From assembly GCF_003298505.1 (NCBI RefSeq), contig NZ_QNGB01000003.1:124001-188000 (forward strand): DNA of 64,000 nucleotides, written 5' to 3'. This document shows, in pieces, positions 8,577-18,663 of the stretch. Positions within the stretch are counted from its first letter, which is position 1, and each line of letters starts with the position of its first letter. The stretch comes from Roseovarius sp. TE539 (GTDB taxonomy: Bacteria > Pseudomonadota > Alphaproteobacteria > Rhodobacterales > Rhodobacteraceae). Made by a program: the position numbers and the translations under genes. Below the pieces are notes generated by a model that worked only from the letters and a program-made list of their open reading frames with translations, searched no databases and was not told the DNA's origin.

Positions 8577-9269
8577 ATGCAACGCCTTCTGGATATAGCC
8601 CTTTCCACCATCGCTCTGGTTGCCCTTTCTCCGCTTCTGGTGCCCGTGATCGTGATCCTTCGCATCACCGGGGAGGGTGAGGTTTTCTTTCGTCAGGAGC
8701 GCGTGGGGCGCGGCGGCCGGATGTTCGGGCTGATCAAGTTCGCAACCATGCTGAAAAACAGCCCGGAGATCGGCACCGGAACAATCACGCTCCAGGATGA
8801 CCCGCGGGTGCTGCCGTTCGGGCGTCTCCTGCGGGCTACCAAGATCAACGAACTGCCACAGCTCTTCAATATCCTTCTGGGTGACATGAGCATCATCGGC
8901 CCCCGCCCCCAGACCCGGCGCTGTTTCAACGCCTTTCCTCGGCGGTCGCAGGCCGTCATCGTGAAGGTCCGGCCGGGCCTGTCCGGCATCGGATCGGTCG
9001 TGTTCCGTGACGAAGCCGCGATGATGGCCGCCAGCGTGCAACCTTCGCGGTTCTATGACAGGGCGATCATGCCCTACAAGGGGATGCTGGAGGAGTGGTA
9101 CGTTGCGCGGCAATCGGTGGTCACCGACCTGTTGCTGATCTGCGTGACAGCCTGGGTGGTGGTGTTCCCGTACTCGATGATCGCCTGGCGTGTCTTCCCG
9201 GACCTGCCGGCCATGCCCGAGGCTCTTTCCAGCGGAGTGGCCGTGAACGGGGCTCGCCGTGCAACGTGA
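8577..9269 (+). CDS. Undecaprenyl-phosphate sugar phosphotransferase (bacterial sugar transferase)
   Basis: 230 aa. It has an N-terminal hydrophobic helix (LLDIALSTIALVALSPLLVPVI is the region), then the PF02397 core: RQERVGRGG, KFATM, LRATKINELPQL and GDMSIIGPRP. A second hydrophobic segment lies near the C-terminus (LLLICVTAWVVVFPYS). Such enzymes load the first sugar-1-phosphate onto undecaprenyl phosphate at the inner membrane. It begins next to the dehydratase stop; ATG 8577 is chosen over GTG 8568, which would overlap it by four bases. The extra C-terminal helix is slightly unusual for a short-form transferase. Confidence 0.88.
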   Translation: MQRLLDIALSTIALVALSPLLVPVIVILRITGEGEVFFRQERVGRGGRMFGLIKFATMLKNSPEIGTGTITLQDDPRVLPFGRLLRATKINELPQLFNILLGDMSIIGPRPQTRRCFNAFPRRSQAVIVKVRPGLSGIGSVVFRDEAAMMAASVQPSRFYDRAIMPYKGMLEEWYVARQSVVTDLLLICVTAWVVVFPYSMIAWRVFPDLPAMPEALSSGVAVNGARRAT

Positions 9270-9840
9270 TCCGCAGGCATACCGTCAGATCGCCGCGTTG
9301 CATATGTCCTGCCTTGATCAGGGGTTCCTTGCCACGCTCGGACCACGGTTTCTTGCCCTTCTCTATCGGTGCATGGACGCAAGCGCCGAAAGCGCGCTCA
9401 TCACCGAATCCCGGGATGGCAGGATCGTGGGGTTCGTGTCGGGCGGTTGCGGCATGGGGCCGGTCTACGGGCAGTTGATCCGCGCCTGGCCGCGGCTGGC
9501 GGTGTCGCTCGCGCCTCTCGCGCTGCAACCGCGCCAGCTTCTGGGCGTGGCCGAAATCCTGCGTCACTCTGGCGCCCGGCCGCACGGCATTGACCTGCCG
9601 GAGCATGAGATGTTCAGCCTTGCCGTCGAAAAAGCCGCACGGGGCACCGGCGTCGCCGGGCGGCTTTACCGCGCGTTCGAGGCGCATTGCCGTCGCCGCG
9701 GCGTGTCTGCCTACAGGTTCTTCGTGGGCGAAAGCCTTGTGGCGGCGCACGGTTTTCACACCGTGATGGGGGCGCGGCCGGTAGCGCAAACAGAGGTCCA
9801 CAAGGGGCGCAAGTCAACCATCTACGTGCGGGATCTGTGA
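9259..9840 (+). CDS. GNAT-family N-acetyltransferase
   Basis: 193 aa with the GNAT pattern: a beta strand ending VGFVSGG, a FSLAVEKAARGTGVAGRLYRAFE acetyl-CoA-binding segment (within this R-G-T-G-V-A-G loop), and a C-terminal strand GFHTVMGARP. It starts with GTG and overlaps the sugar transferase by 11 bases. Context suggests it acetylates an amino sugar or lipid-linked intermediate of the polysaccharide, but a protein substrate cannot be excluded. Confidence 0.75.
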   Translation: MQRDPQAYRQIAALHMSCLDQGFLATLGPRFLALLYRCMDASAESALITESRDGRIVGFVSGGCGMGPVYGQLIRAWPRLAVSLAPLALQPRQLLGVAEILRHSGARPHGIDLPEHEMFSLAVEKAARGTGVAGRLYRAFEAHCRRRGVSAYRFFVGESLVAAHGFHTVMGARPVAQTEVHKGRKSTIYVRDL

Positions 9841-10913
9841 TGCGCGCGGTGGCCCTGATGCTTCTCTTCGCGCTTTCGGCGTGCTCCGAGGGTTTCGTGA
9901 CCTTTCCCGTTACCCAGGCAGGTCAGGCTGCGGCCCCCGAGGATGTCGAGATCATCCGCCTTGATGCCGGCAACATCGCCACCTTCGCGGCCTCCGGTCG
10001 CGACCATTTGCCGGCGCAGATTCCGTCGGGGCGGGCCTGGGATTATCGTGTCGGGTCTGGCGACGTTCTCAACGTGATCGTATTCGACCACCCAGAACTG
10101 ACGCTGCCGGCTGGCAGCGACCGCAGCGCCGAGCAAAGCGGTTTCCGCGTCCAGTCCGATGGCAGTTTCTTCTATCCGTTCATTGGCCAGGTCGAGGCGG
10201 CGGGCAGTACGACCGGCATGATCCGCACGGAGATCGCGACCCGGCTGGCCGAATACATTCCCGCCCCCCAGGTCGAAGTGCGCGTGGCGGCCTTCAATTC
10301 CCAGAGCGTCATCGTCGCGGGTGAAGTGGAGGCGCCGAAACGGCAGCCACTGACCACGGTGCCGCTGACGCTGGTTGCGGCGGTGAACGCGGCGGGCGGG
10401 CTGACCGATACCGGCGATCCGGGCGGCATCACGATACAACGCGGCAACCGGCGATACCGTGTCGACATGGCCGGTTTCCTCGACGGCGGGTTGCGGCGCA
10501 ACAACCCCGTGCTGCACGACGGCGATGTGGTTAATGTGCCGCGGCGTCGGGCACAGGAAGCCTATCTTCTGGGTGAACTTGTCGAGCCGGGGGTGATCGA
10601 CCTGTCGCTGGACAGGGTAACCCTCACGCAGGCTCTGGCGCGCCGTGGAGGTCTCGACGAGGTGCGTGCCGATGCGCGGGGCATCTTCGTGTTCCGCCAG
10701 CGCGGGAACACGCCCGCCGGGAAGATCACCGTGTTCCAGCTCAAAACCAGTTCGCCATCGGGCATGCTTCTGGGCACACGGTTCGTGCTCGAACCGCGCG
10801 ATGTGGTTTATGTGGTACGGTCGCCGCTGACCCGCTGGAACGACACGATCCGCGTATTGCTGCCCACTGTCCTCGCCACCAGCCAGTTCGGTGACATCGC
10901 CGATGATGACTGA
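9840..10913 (+). CDS. Polysaccharide export outer-membrane lipoprotein (Wza/KpsD type)
   Basis: 357 aa. The N-terminus MRAVALMLLFALSACS carries a lipobox (LSAC), predicting a lipoprotein. Residues ~60-150 hold the Poly_export domain (DYRVGSGDVLNVIVFDHPE), followed by SLBB beta-grasp domains (VIVAGEVEAPKR; YLLGELVEPGVIDL). The protein should form the outer-membrane channel for the polysaccharide. Start ATG overlaps the upstream TGA by one base, so it is coupled to the GNAT gene. It converges with the Wzc-like kinase gene. Confidence 0.9.
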   Translation: MRAVALMLLFALSACSEGFVTFPVTQAGQAAAPEDVEIIRLDAGNIATFAASGRDHLPAQIPSGRAWDYRVGSGDVLNVIVFDHPELTLPAGSDRSAEQSGFRVQSDGSFFYPFIGQVEAAGSTTGMIRTEIATRLAEYIPAPQVEVRVAAFNSQSVIVAGEVEAPKRQPLTTVPLTLVAAVNAAGGLTDTGDPGGITIQRGNRRYRVDMAGFLDGGLRRNNPVLHDGDVVNVPRRRAQEAYLLGELVEPGVIDLSLDRVTLTQALARRGGLDEVRADARGIFVFRQRGNTPAGKITVFQLKTSSPSGMLLGTRFVLEPRDVVYVVRSPLTRWNDTIRVLLPTVLATSQFGDIADDD

Positions 10914-10958
10914 ACGTCCCGGACCCGCCAGCCGCGCGTTGACCGCCCGGTGCGATCC

Positions 10959-13187
10959 TTACACTTCGTCATGGTGCGCACGGTATTCATAGCGGTGGTA
11001 CTGCGTATATCCATCGCCCGGCATTCCGGTGACGCGGCGTGGATCGAACGCATTCAGGATTGCCCCGGAAAGCCTGATGCCCGCCCCCTCCAGCGTACGT
11101 TGCATCGCTTCGATTTCCGCAATTGGCGTGACATCGTGGCGAACCACGGCGATCGTCGCGCCGGTGGCGCGTCCGACGATCACCGGGTCGGTGACCGCCA
11201 GAACCGGCGGGCAATCCACAATCGAAAGGTCGCAGACCCCGTTCAGCCGTGTCACCAGTTCGTGCAGGCGCGGGCGCATCAGGAGTTCGGAGGGATTGGG
11301 CGGGTAGCGGCCGGTTGTGATGACATGCAGCCCGGGCACGCCAGTCTCGGCCACGGCTTCCTCGAGGTCGATTTCGCCCGATAGATATTCGGAAAGGCCG
11401 GGCGTGTCCCGGCCGAGGCCGAACAGCTTGCGCAGGCGTCCTTGCCGCAGATCCGCATCGACAAGACAGACACTTTGCCCGGCCTGCGCGGTGATGACAC
11501 CGAGATTGGCGGCGACAAAGCTCTTGCCCGCGTTCGGGGCCGCTGACGTTATGGCCAGCGATCGTGTCTCGGCATCGAGCATGCCGAAATGCAGGCTTGT
11601 CCGAAGCGAGCGGAAGGCTTCCGCCGCAATGGAGGCCGGTTGGGCCAGCGCCAGCAATCCGGGCGTACCATGCGATGTTCCGGTCTCTGCCTCGGCCTCG
11701 GTGGCGCCGGGCGTGAAGTTGATCGTGGCGAAGACCGGCAGCCCGACCGCCTCAAGCTCCTCGCTGCCCTGCACACCCCGGCGCAACCATTGGCTCCCGA
11801 GAACCACGCAGGTCCCGAGGAAGACGCCCAGAACGACGGACAGCCCGAGGATCAGGGGCCGGCGCGGTGCGATCGGGTCCGGCGCGGTCTGGGCCGTGTC
11901 GAGGATACGCACGTTACCGACCGTCGAGGCGCGCAAAACGCGAACCTCCTGCGCCCGCGTCTGAAGCTGGGTGTATATCTCCTGCTTGAGTTGAACCGCG
12001 CGGTTCAGGTTGACGACTTCGCGCTGCGTTTCGGGGAGATTGTCCACTTCGATGCGGACCTCGGACAGTCGCGTGCGCAGACGCGTCATGCGGGTCAGGA
12101 GCTGCTGATAGACCGGGTGGCTCTTGGTGTAGCGTTCGCTGACCTCGTCCTCTCTGGCCCGCAGCGCCCTGAGCTCTGCCTCGAGGCGGGTAATCTGGGT
12201 CAGGAGGCTTTCTGTCTCGAAACTTATGTCCACCGATTTCTGACGTTGCCGGTAGTCGTTGAGCGCGGCTTCGGCTGTCCGCAGTTCCGCCCGGGCGTTA
12301 GGCAACTGCTTCTCTATGAAAGCGAGGCTGTTTTCGACCTCCGCGGCCGACCGCGCGATGTTCTGGTCCAGATACGCCTCGGTGACGCCGTTGAGCACCC
12401 TTTCCGCCTGGCGCATGTCGCGGGCTTCGTAGGTCAGCCGCAGGATACCCGTATCCCGGCCTTTCTCGCGAACGCCCAGCGACCGGCGCAGCGCGATGAC
12501 CGTTGCAAGGTCGGCTTCCTGCACAAGTTCGTATCTTCGCCCGGACGGCGCGTCGATCCGCCCGATCCGGATCAGGAGTCCCGCCTCGTCCACCATGAGG
12601 GGTTGTCCGACCTTGCCCTCGTGCTCATGGCCGTCCGGCGTCATGATCCGGTAGCGGTGTCGATCCAGGACGATCAGCCTGATCGGCAGACCGATCCACC
12701 GTGGCGGCACGCGCAAGCTCCGTAGGTCTATGCTTTCGCCCGGACGGGAATATCGGCGCAGAAATCCGGCGTCGGGTACCGGCAGGCGGTATCGTTGCAT
12801 TATCGACCCGATCAGGGGCAGGCGCGCGGGAGTTGCACGCCAATCGAGATTCAGTTCCGCAACGACATCGGACAACACCATGCGCGAGGTCAGGATCTCG
12901 ATCTCGGCATCAGTCCGCGGGTCGTTGGAGACAAGATCTTCCAGGCCGTCCGGCAGGGTCAGTGATCCGCCCCGCTGCTCCAGTTGGACGGTTGCGTCGG
13001 CCCGGTATGTCGGCGGCATCGCGATGGTCAGGAAAACCGCGATTGCAAGTGCGGCAAGGGTCCAGGCCGTGATGACGCCACGGCCCGCCCAGACGATTGC
13101 GATCAGCCGTCCGACATCCACATCGTCACTGGCCCGGCCGGTCTTTGGCTGATCTGAACCTGCTGTCATGATGGATGAGGCTTTCAT
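10959..13187 (-). CDS. Polysaccharide co-polymerase / BY-tyrosine kinase (Wzc-like)
   Basis: 742 aa from the chosen ATG. It has an N-terminal Wzz domain with TM1 (VITAWTLAALAIAVFLTIAM), a long periplasmic coiled coil (about 290-420), and a Pro-rich TM2 (APRRPLILGLSVVLG). The cytoplasmic kinase has Walker A APNAGKS, Walker A' CLVDADLRQG and Walker B LSIVDCPP. The C-terminal tail has clustered tyrosines (YTQYHRYEY), the usual autophosphorylation cluster. It controls polymer length and export together with the Wza-like lipoprotein. Start uncertain: ATG 13187 or 13169 (MTAGSDQ); neither has a strong ribosome-binding site. Confidence 0.88.
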   Translation of the reverse strand: MKASSIMTAGSDQPKTGRASDDVDVGRLIAIVWAGRGVITAWTLAALAIAVFLTIAMPPTYRADATVQLEQRGGSLTLPDGLEDLVSNDPRTDAEIEILTSRMVLSDVVAELNLDWRATPARLPLIGSIMQRYRLPVPDAGFLRRYSRPGESIDLRSLRVPPRWIGLPIRLIVLDRHRYRIMTPDGHEHEGKVGQPLMVDEAGLLIRIGRIDAPSGRRYELVQEADLATVIALRRSLGVREKGRDTGILRLTYEARDMRQAERVLNGVTEAYLDQNIARSAAEVENSLAFIEKQLPNARAELRTAEAALNDYRQRQKSVDISFETESLLTQITRLEAELRALRAREDEVSERYTKSHPVYQQLLTRMTRLRTRLSEVRIEVDNLPETQREVVNLNRAVQLKQEIYTQLQTRAQEVRVLRASTVGNVRILDTAQTAPDPIAPRRPLILGLSVVLGVFLGTCVVLGSQWLRRGVQGSEELEAVGLPVFATINFTPGATEAEAETGTSHGTPGLLALAQPASIAAEAFRSLRTSLHFGMLDAETRSLAITSAAPNAGKSFVAANLGVITAQAGQSVCLVDADLRQGRLRKLFGLGRDTPGLSEYLSGEIDLEEAVAETGVPGLHVITTGRYPPNPSELLMRPRLHELVTRLNGVCDLSIVDCPPVLAVTDPVIVGRATGATIAVVRHDVTPIAEIEAMQRTLEGAGIRLSGAILNAFDPRRVTGMPGDGYTQYHRYEYRAHHDEV

Positions 13188-13600
13188 GGGTGATGCCGGC
13201 GAAGTGGCTGAACCGCAGTTTATAAGGCATGGCCCCGGTGGCTGCGCCCTAAGCGGTAAATCGTCCTCGTCTCTTCGCAGGGTGCCGGTGCCAAACACGC
13301 CCGCCGCAGGGTTGGAGATGAATGTTCTGACATCGGGAGCTTACAACCTATACATGCAATAGTAAATTCACTTGGGCAGTGGTCTGAAAAATAACCTTTC
13401 CCAGTGCCCCCGAGAACATGAGGTTTCTTTAAGGTTGCGTGGCGCGCTGCTGCCGCGCCGATCATGCGCCCGCGCCGGCCTATCATGAAACCGCTGCCGT
13501 GGCGGAGCGGCCGCGGCTTGCCACCTGGCAAATCACACTTCCCGCCGGGGCTTTCCGGGATGCCGAGGCATGAAATGGCGTTGTCAAGTTGGGAATCCCG
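13188..13600. other. Divergent intergenic region between the wzc-like and ferric-reductase genes
   Basis: About 410 bases. The stretch 13330-13440 is AT-richer and likely holds both promoters. It includes a loose inverted pair (CACTTGGG at about 13370, CCCAGTG at about 13400) but no clear operator. No open frame here looks real. Confidence 0.5.
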
Positions 13601-14983
13601 ATGCTGAGCAAGCTTGACTTGATGACGGTTAAGCCGGACGATCACAGGAACGTTATTTCTAAATGGAATAGATGCATGAAGGGGTTTTTCTGGAACCTGC
13701 TGGTTTTCCTGTTCGGGATCGCGGTGCCGACATTCCTGATTCTCCTTGGCGGTGGCCGGCTGAACCTGGAAACGACCATCGCGCTGTCGGCGGGTGCCTC
13801 GGCCTTCTCGCTCATGGCGATCAATCTGTTCCTGTCCACCCGTCCGCCGCTTTTGGAGCGCTGGATCGGCGGGCTTGACCGGCTTTACGTGACCCACAAA
13901 TGGACCGGCATTTCAGTGCTTTTCCTGGCCATCGCGCATGAACGTATCGGGATGGACTTCGAAAAGGGACAGGTGGCCACGGTCGGGTTGGCCGCTTTGG
14001 CGGTGGAGGTGGCCGAAGTTGCCTTTTACATGCTCCTGGTGCTGCTGCTCGTCAGCTGGATGAAACGCTGGCCCAAGCTGATCCGCAGGTTCATGCCCTG
14101 GCCCGGTGGGGGCAACGGCGATCTGCTGCCATATGCGCTTTGGCGTTGGACGCACCGGGCGCTCGGGCTGGTGTTCATGGCGCTGTCCTTTCATCAGCTC
14201 TTCGTGCGCGTGCCCTTCGAGGCCAACACGGTGGCTGACAGTTACCTCAACAGCATGGCCGCTTTCGGTATCGTCTGTTTCCTTTACACGCAGTTCGGGT
14301 GGCTGCTGCGCCGACGCAGCTACACCGTCACCGACGTGACACCCCACCCTGCGGCAACCATCATCCAGGCGACGCCCAAACGCCGGGGGATCTCGGCTCG
14401 TCCGGGCGCCTTCGCGGTGATCTCCGCAGGCCGTGCCGGTCTGCGCGAGCCGCACCCCTTCACCGTCTCCGGAGCGTCCGAGGACGGCGGTCTGCAATTC
14501 TCGATCCGGGGGCTGGGCGATTACACACGCCGGGTGCGCGAACGGTTGCAGGTCGGTGATACCCTTTATGTCGACGGGTGCTATGGCACATTCGATTATC
14601 GCAAGGGTCCGGCGCGGCAACTCTGGCTCGCCGGCGGTATCGGCATCACGCCCTTCCTGAGTTTCGCCGACAACCTGACCGCCGAAGAACAGCGCGAAAT
14701 CATGCTCGTCTACGCGGTAACGACGCAGGACGAGGCGGTCGGTCTGGAACGGCTCGATGCCGCGGCACTGCGCTGTCGGGGTTTCAGCTTCGTTGTGCAT
14801 CAAAGCGACACGGACGGCCGTTTGACATCAGAGAAACTGGCCGAATACGCGCCCTTCCCCCTGCGTGATGCAGGATTGTGGTTCTGCGGGCCGGCGCCGA
14901 TGCGCGAGGCTATCCTTTCCCAGCTTCGCAAGGACGGCAACGCGCCGCGCGAAGTCCATTTCGAACAGTTTGAATTCAGATGA
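13601..14983 (+). CDS. Ferric-reductase-like transmembrane flavocytochrome
   Basis: 460 aa. The N-terminal half has about six membrane helices with two histidine pairs, His99/His113 and His185/His198, spaced 14 and 13 residues apart as in bis-heme ferric reductase/NOX proteins. The C-terminal half is an FNR-type reductase with FAD motif HPFTVSG (~278), nucleotide motif GGIGITPF, and the terminal FGPAP-like WFCGPAP. It should pass electrons from cytoplasmic NAD(P)H across the inner membrane. The start is ATG 13601 (ATG 13676 possible). It ends 30 bases before the multiheme cytochrome gene, so it probably feeds electrons to that protein. It could also be read as a NOX-like enzyme. Confidence 0.82.
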   Translation: MLSKLDLMTVKPDDHRNVISKWNRCMKGFFWNLLVFLFGIAVPTFLILLGGGRLNLETTIALSAGASAFSLMAINLFLSTRPPLLERWIGGLDRLYVTHKWTGISVLFLAIAHERIGMDFEKGQVATVGLAALAVEVAEVAFYMLLVLLLVSWMKRWPKLIRRFMPWPGGGNGDLLPYALWRWTHRALGLVFMALSFHQLFVRVPFEANTVADSYLNSMAAFGIVCFLYTQFGWLLRRRSYTVTDVTPHPAATIIQATPKRRGISARPGAFAVISAGRAGLREPHPFTVSGASEDGGLQFSIRGLGDYTRRVRERLQVGDTLYVDGCYGTFDYRKGPARQLWLAGGIGITPFLSFADNLTAEEQREIMLVYAVTTQDEAVGLERLDAAALRCRGFSFVVHQSDTDGRLTSEKLAEYAPFPLRDAGLWFCGPAPMREAILSQLRKDGNAPREVHFEQFEFR

Positions 14984-15013
14984 GCCGGGCAGCACCCGGT
15001 CAGGAGGTCGAAG

Positions 15014-18000
15014 ATGAGACGAATTTTCAGAATGCTGGGCCTGGTGGCATCACTGAGCTGTTTCTTTGGCATCAATGACGCCCACGCACAGATACTTTTC
15101 GAAGAGGGCGCCCACGCGGCGTATCGTCCCGACATCAAGAACGGCGAGCGTCTCTTCAACGCCGCCGGATGCGCCACCTGCCACGGGATCGACGGATCGG
15201 ACCAGATCCTTGCCGGCGGGCGGGTGATCGAAACCACGTTCGGGGATCTCTATTCGCCGAACATAACGCACGACAAGGAACACGGTATCGGCGACTGGAC
15301 CAACGCCGCGTTCCTCAATGCGGTGATCAACGGCGTGGCACCTGACGGAGATCGCTATTTCGGTGCCGTTTTCCCTTATCCTTCCTATGCGCGGATGACG
15401 CCCGAGGATGTGCTGGACCTTCGCGGATATCTCGCGACGCTGCCAACCAGCGACGCGCCCAGCAAGGAGCATGACATCAGCTACATGAGCCAGACGATCC
15501 TCGATCTGTGGTCCTCTGAACGCGACCCTCTCGAGCCGATGTCCCACAATCAGATGAAGCGCGGGCAGTACCTGGTCGAGGCGGTGGGGCATTGCGCCGA
15601 ATGCCATACCCCGCGCGACACCGGCATGGGCCTCAGTTACGAGCTGGACATGAATAGGCCTTACGAGGGCTACATGGGCCTTCTCGGGGAATTCGCCCCT
15701 TCGATAACGCCCGCGAAACTCAGGCGGTTCGGCCCGGAGGCGTTCGTGTTCAACGCCCTCGGCGAGGCCAGGAAGCTCAGCGGGCAGCCAATGGTCGCCG
15801 CATCGATGCGGCGGATGTCGCGGTTGATGTCCCGGCTTCCGATCGAGGACCGGTTGGCGATGTACGCCTATCTGACCGGTGAACCCTATGACATGGACGC
15901 CCTCGAAATTCCCCGGGGTCTCGTGACCGAGGAAGTGACGGAAGAAACCGGCGCCGCGGGCGGGTCCGTGACCGAGGACGCCGCGGGTGCTGCCGGGAAG
16001 GTGACGGTGGTCAAGCAGACCGTCACGATCCCCGATGAGGTGACACCCCCCCGCAGCGATGCCCGCCAGATGCCGGACCGCACGGCCGCCGGTGGCCTGA
16101 TGTCGCAGATCAACCAGTATTGTGAGGCGCAGGCGCCCGAAGTGATCGAAACCCTCCCTCTGGAAACCGTTCCCGCGCCGAAACCGGAGCCTAAGGCGAC
16201 ACTGGTCGGGGCCGGGGGCGATGTGGACCCGCAGATCGAGGCCGCGGCCGACGATTTCGTCGAGACCTATTGCAGACAGTGTCATGCCCCCGGCAAGACC
16301 AACTCCGGCGTCTTTCTGACAGACTCGCTGGTCGCGATGAGCTTCGATCCCAATGTCCTGACACCCGGCGAACCGGACAGATCCCCGCTTTACACATCGG
16401 TGGTCAACGGGTCGATGCCCTACGGCAAGAAGCCGAGCGCCGAGGAATTGGAGGCGCTGCGGCAATGGATCATCGACCTTGGCGATCCGGACAGCGGCGA
16501 GGCCATGGCCACGGCGGCCGCCGAGCCCGCCCCCGAGGTCCGCAGGAAAGAAAAGGCCAGGGCGGCCACCCGCGCCGTCGAAGTGCCCTATCCGGATTTC
16601 GCCGGTCCCGGCTTTGCCGAACGGATGGCCGCGATCATGGCCGATCTTTCGCAGATCGAACGCCGCGATCAGGAGTTCGTTCGCTATGTCTCCCTTGCCT
16701 TCATGCCGCTGCCCGAGATCGACTGTTCGGAAACCGGCGCGATGCGAAACCCGATGCATTACCTACAGGCAGGCGTGAACAAGTTCATCAACTCCATTTC
16801 ACTCGGACCGAAGATCGTGCCGGGCGTGCCGGTGCGCGGCACCGATGGTTCGGTCCTCCGGATCGACCTGCGTGATTACCGTTGGACCCCCGGACATTGG
16901 GATGCGCTGACGACCGGGGCGTATAACCGGGCGGCCGAACGAACCGCCTTCTCGGCCGACGCATGGAGGGATCTGGCCGTGGTCTATCCCTACGCCATCG
17001 ACCCGGCAAGCGACCCGATGACTGGCGTGATTTCCGAGGCGACCGGCGCTGTAGTGCCGGTGATCCGCGGTGACTGGATGCTCCGCTTTGCCTCCGAGGC
17101 GCCATATTATGACATGTTCCTCGGCCTCACGGATCAGATCAGCGACCTGGAGCGCCGCCTCGGTCTCGACGTGAGCTTCGAGATTCAGAACGGCCGGGTG
17201 ATCCGCGCCGGGGTCGGCGAGGGACGGTCGGGCGTGTCGGATCACAACCGCATGCTGGAACGCTTCGATCTTCCGCGCGGCGGCTATTACTGGAAGTCCT
17301 ACGACTTCGCCGAGGATGTCGGGCGCCAGTCACTGGTGCTGCATCCCGATGGCCCGCCCGAACTTGACCGGACCTATTCGGGGACCGAACCGTTCGAGCA
17401 TGATGGCGGCGAGATGATCTTTTCACTGCCCAACGGGCTGCAAGGCTTCTACCTTTCGACAGCGGCCGGGGATCGCCTGACGATCGGGCCCACCTCGATC
17501 GTGTCGTTCCGCAAGCGACAGATCGGCAAGGGCGTTGAAATCGTAAATGCACGGTCGTGCTTTGACTGTCATGCCAACGGCATCATTTCAAAATCGGACC
17601 AGATCCGTGACCAGATCATCGCGGCCCGCCGCTATGACCGTGAAACGACGGATCGCTTGCTTGAGATGTACATCGACAACGACAGGCTTTCCCAAGTCTA
17701 TCAGCAGGACCGGTCCGCCTATCTTTCGTCCCTCTCGGAACTGGGCGCGACCGAAATCAACGTGGGCGGTCAGCCGGTCAGTCTGATCGCGCCCGACAGC
17801 GTCGGCTCGGGAGAGATATTCACCTATGTCGCGGACCAGCATTTCGAACAGCTTCGGCTGATCGACGTGGCCCGCGAATTCCACCTTGACCCCGAGGTTT
17901 TCCGTGACCGCGCCCGCCGGATCGCCGATCCGGCCCTGGCCCAGGTGATGCGCGACTGGCTCAGCCGGCTTGACAGCGGCCTGACCATCCACCGCAGCGA

Positions 18001-18652
18001 GGTGGGCGAGCATTATCCTCGGCTTCTTGGACGGATGACCGACGTTCGCGCGCTCAAGCCCGGCGAGGGCGCCGAAGCCAGGATCGTTGCCGGAGCGGAG
18101 GCGGACATTGAGGAAAAGGCGGAACAGGCGGTCCTTGCCAAGGCCAGGGTCGGGGAAAAGCCGTTCGAGCCGGCCGAGAAGGGCAAATCGGACTTCGTCC
18201 CGCCAAAGAAGGTTACCGACAAGATCAAGCTTGCCATAACCGTGCCCGAGACAGAGGTGCGCGTGGATGACCTGCTGGTTTTCGATATTTCCACCAACAA
18301 GAGCTGTGAATTGCAGATTTTCTATGTCGAGGAGAATGAAACCGTCGAAGAGATCATTCCCGAGATCATCGGGCCGGCGATCCTAGAGGCCGGCGAGACG
18401 CGCCGCATCCCGTTCCGGGATTCGGGTTTCCGGCTGCGCTTCGACACCCCGGGCAAAGGCGAGACGATGTTCGCATTCTGCCGTGTCGGCGGACTTGGAA
18501 AGGAGCGGCTGCATGCCGATACCGTGCTGGACTTTGCGGCGGAGCGCTCGATCACCCCGCTGCGCGGAATCAGCCAGGAGGCGGTGGCCCGGGTCCAGAA
18601 GGACGAAGGTCAGAGCGGCTTCAATTTCGTCACCTTCAACGTTCATCCTTGA
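15014..18652 (+). CDS. Secreted tetraheme c-type cytochrome with DUF4384-like C-terminus
   Basis: 1212 aa with signal peptide ending at AHAQ (about residue 26). Four CXXCH heme sites are visible: C53 (CATCH), C194 (CAECH), C420 (CRQCH) and C849 (CFDCH). Residues 30-300 look like two class I cytochrome c domains as in diheme dehydrogenase subunits; 400-500 is a third. Residues ~560-870 form a conserved-looking module (LRIDLRDYRW, FSLPNGLQGFYL) around the fourth heme. Residues ~1072-1160 resemble DUF4384. It follows the flavocytochrome by 30 bases and precedes the OmpA gene by 11. Inferred role: periplasmic electron carrier or redox sensor. I know no characterised protein of this architecture. 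Confidence 0.85.
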   Translation: MRRIFRMLGLVASLSCFFGINDAHAQILFEEGAHAAYRPDIKNGERLFNAAGCATCHGIDGSDQILAGGRVIETTFGDLYSPNITHDKEHGIGDWTNAAFLNAVINGVAPDGDRYFGAVFPYPSYARMTPEDVLDLRGYLATLPTSDAPSKEHDISYMSQTILDLWSSERDPLEPMSHNQMKRGQYLVEAVGHCAECHTPRDTGMGLSYELDMNRPYEGYMGLLGEFAPSITPAKLRRFGPEAFVFNALGEARKLSGQPMVAASMRRMSRLMSRLPIEDRLAMYAYLTGEPYDMDALEIPRGLVTEEVTEETGAAGGSVTEDAAGAAGKVTVVKQTVTIPDEVTPPRSDARQMPDRTAAGGLMSQINQYCEAQAPEVIETLPLETVPAPKPEPKATLVGAGGDVDPQIEAAADDFVETYCRQCHAPGKTNSGVFLTDSLVAMSFDPNVLTPGEPDRSPLYTSVVNGSMPYGKKPSAEELEALRQWIIDLGDPDSGEAMATAAAEPAPEVRRKEKARAATRAVEVPYPDFAGPGFAERMAAIMADLSQIERRDQEFVRYVSLAFMPLPEIDCSETGAMRNPMHYLQAGVNKFINSISLGPKIVPGVPVRGTDGSVLRIDLRDYRWTPGHWDALTTGAYNRAAERTAFSADAWRDLAVVYPYAIDPASDPMTGVISEATGAVVPVIRGDWMLRFASEAPYYDMFLGLTDQISDLERRLGLDVSFEIQNGRVIRAGVGEGRSGVSDHNRMLERFDLPRGGYYWKSYDFAEDVGRQSLVLHPDGPPELDRTYSGTEPFEHDGGEMIFSLPNGLQGFYLSTAAGDRLTIGPTSIVSFRKRQIGKGVEIVNARSCFDCHANGIISKSDQIRDQIIAARRYDRETTDRLLEMYIDNDRLSQVYQQDRSAYLSSLSELGATEINVGGQPVSLIAPDSVGSGEIFTYVADQHFEQLRLIDVAREFHLDPEVFRDRARRIADPALAQVMRDWLSRLDSGLTIHRSEVGEHYPRLLGRMTDVRALKPGEGAEARIVAGAEADIEEKAEQAVLAKARVGEKPFEPAEKGKSDFVPPKKVTDKIKLAITVPETEVRVDDLLVFDISTNKSCELQIFYVEENETVEEIIPEIIGPAILEAGETRRIPFRDSGFRLRFDTPGKGETMFAFCRVGGLGKERLHADTVLDFAAERSITPLRGISQEAVARVQKDEGQSGFNFVTFNVHP

Positions 18653-18663
18653 GGAGCTGCGAG

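Noticed and set aside
13390..13396. AATAACC word resembling half of the 25052-25071 palindrome; another at 26280
   Set aside because: A seven-base word is expected a few times by chance in 64 kb, and no inverted partner is present.
15050..16759. 569-codon frame on the minus strand
   Set aside because: Antisense shadow of the multiheme cytochrome; no domain and no upstream ribosome-binding site.
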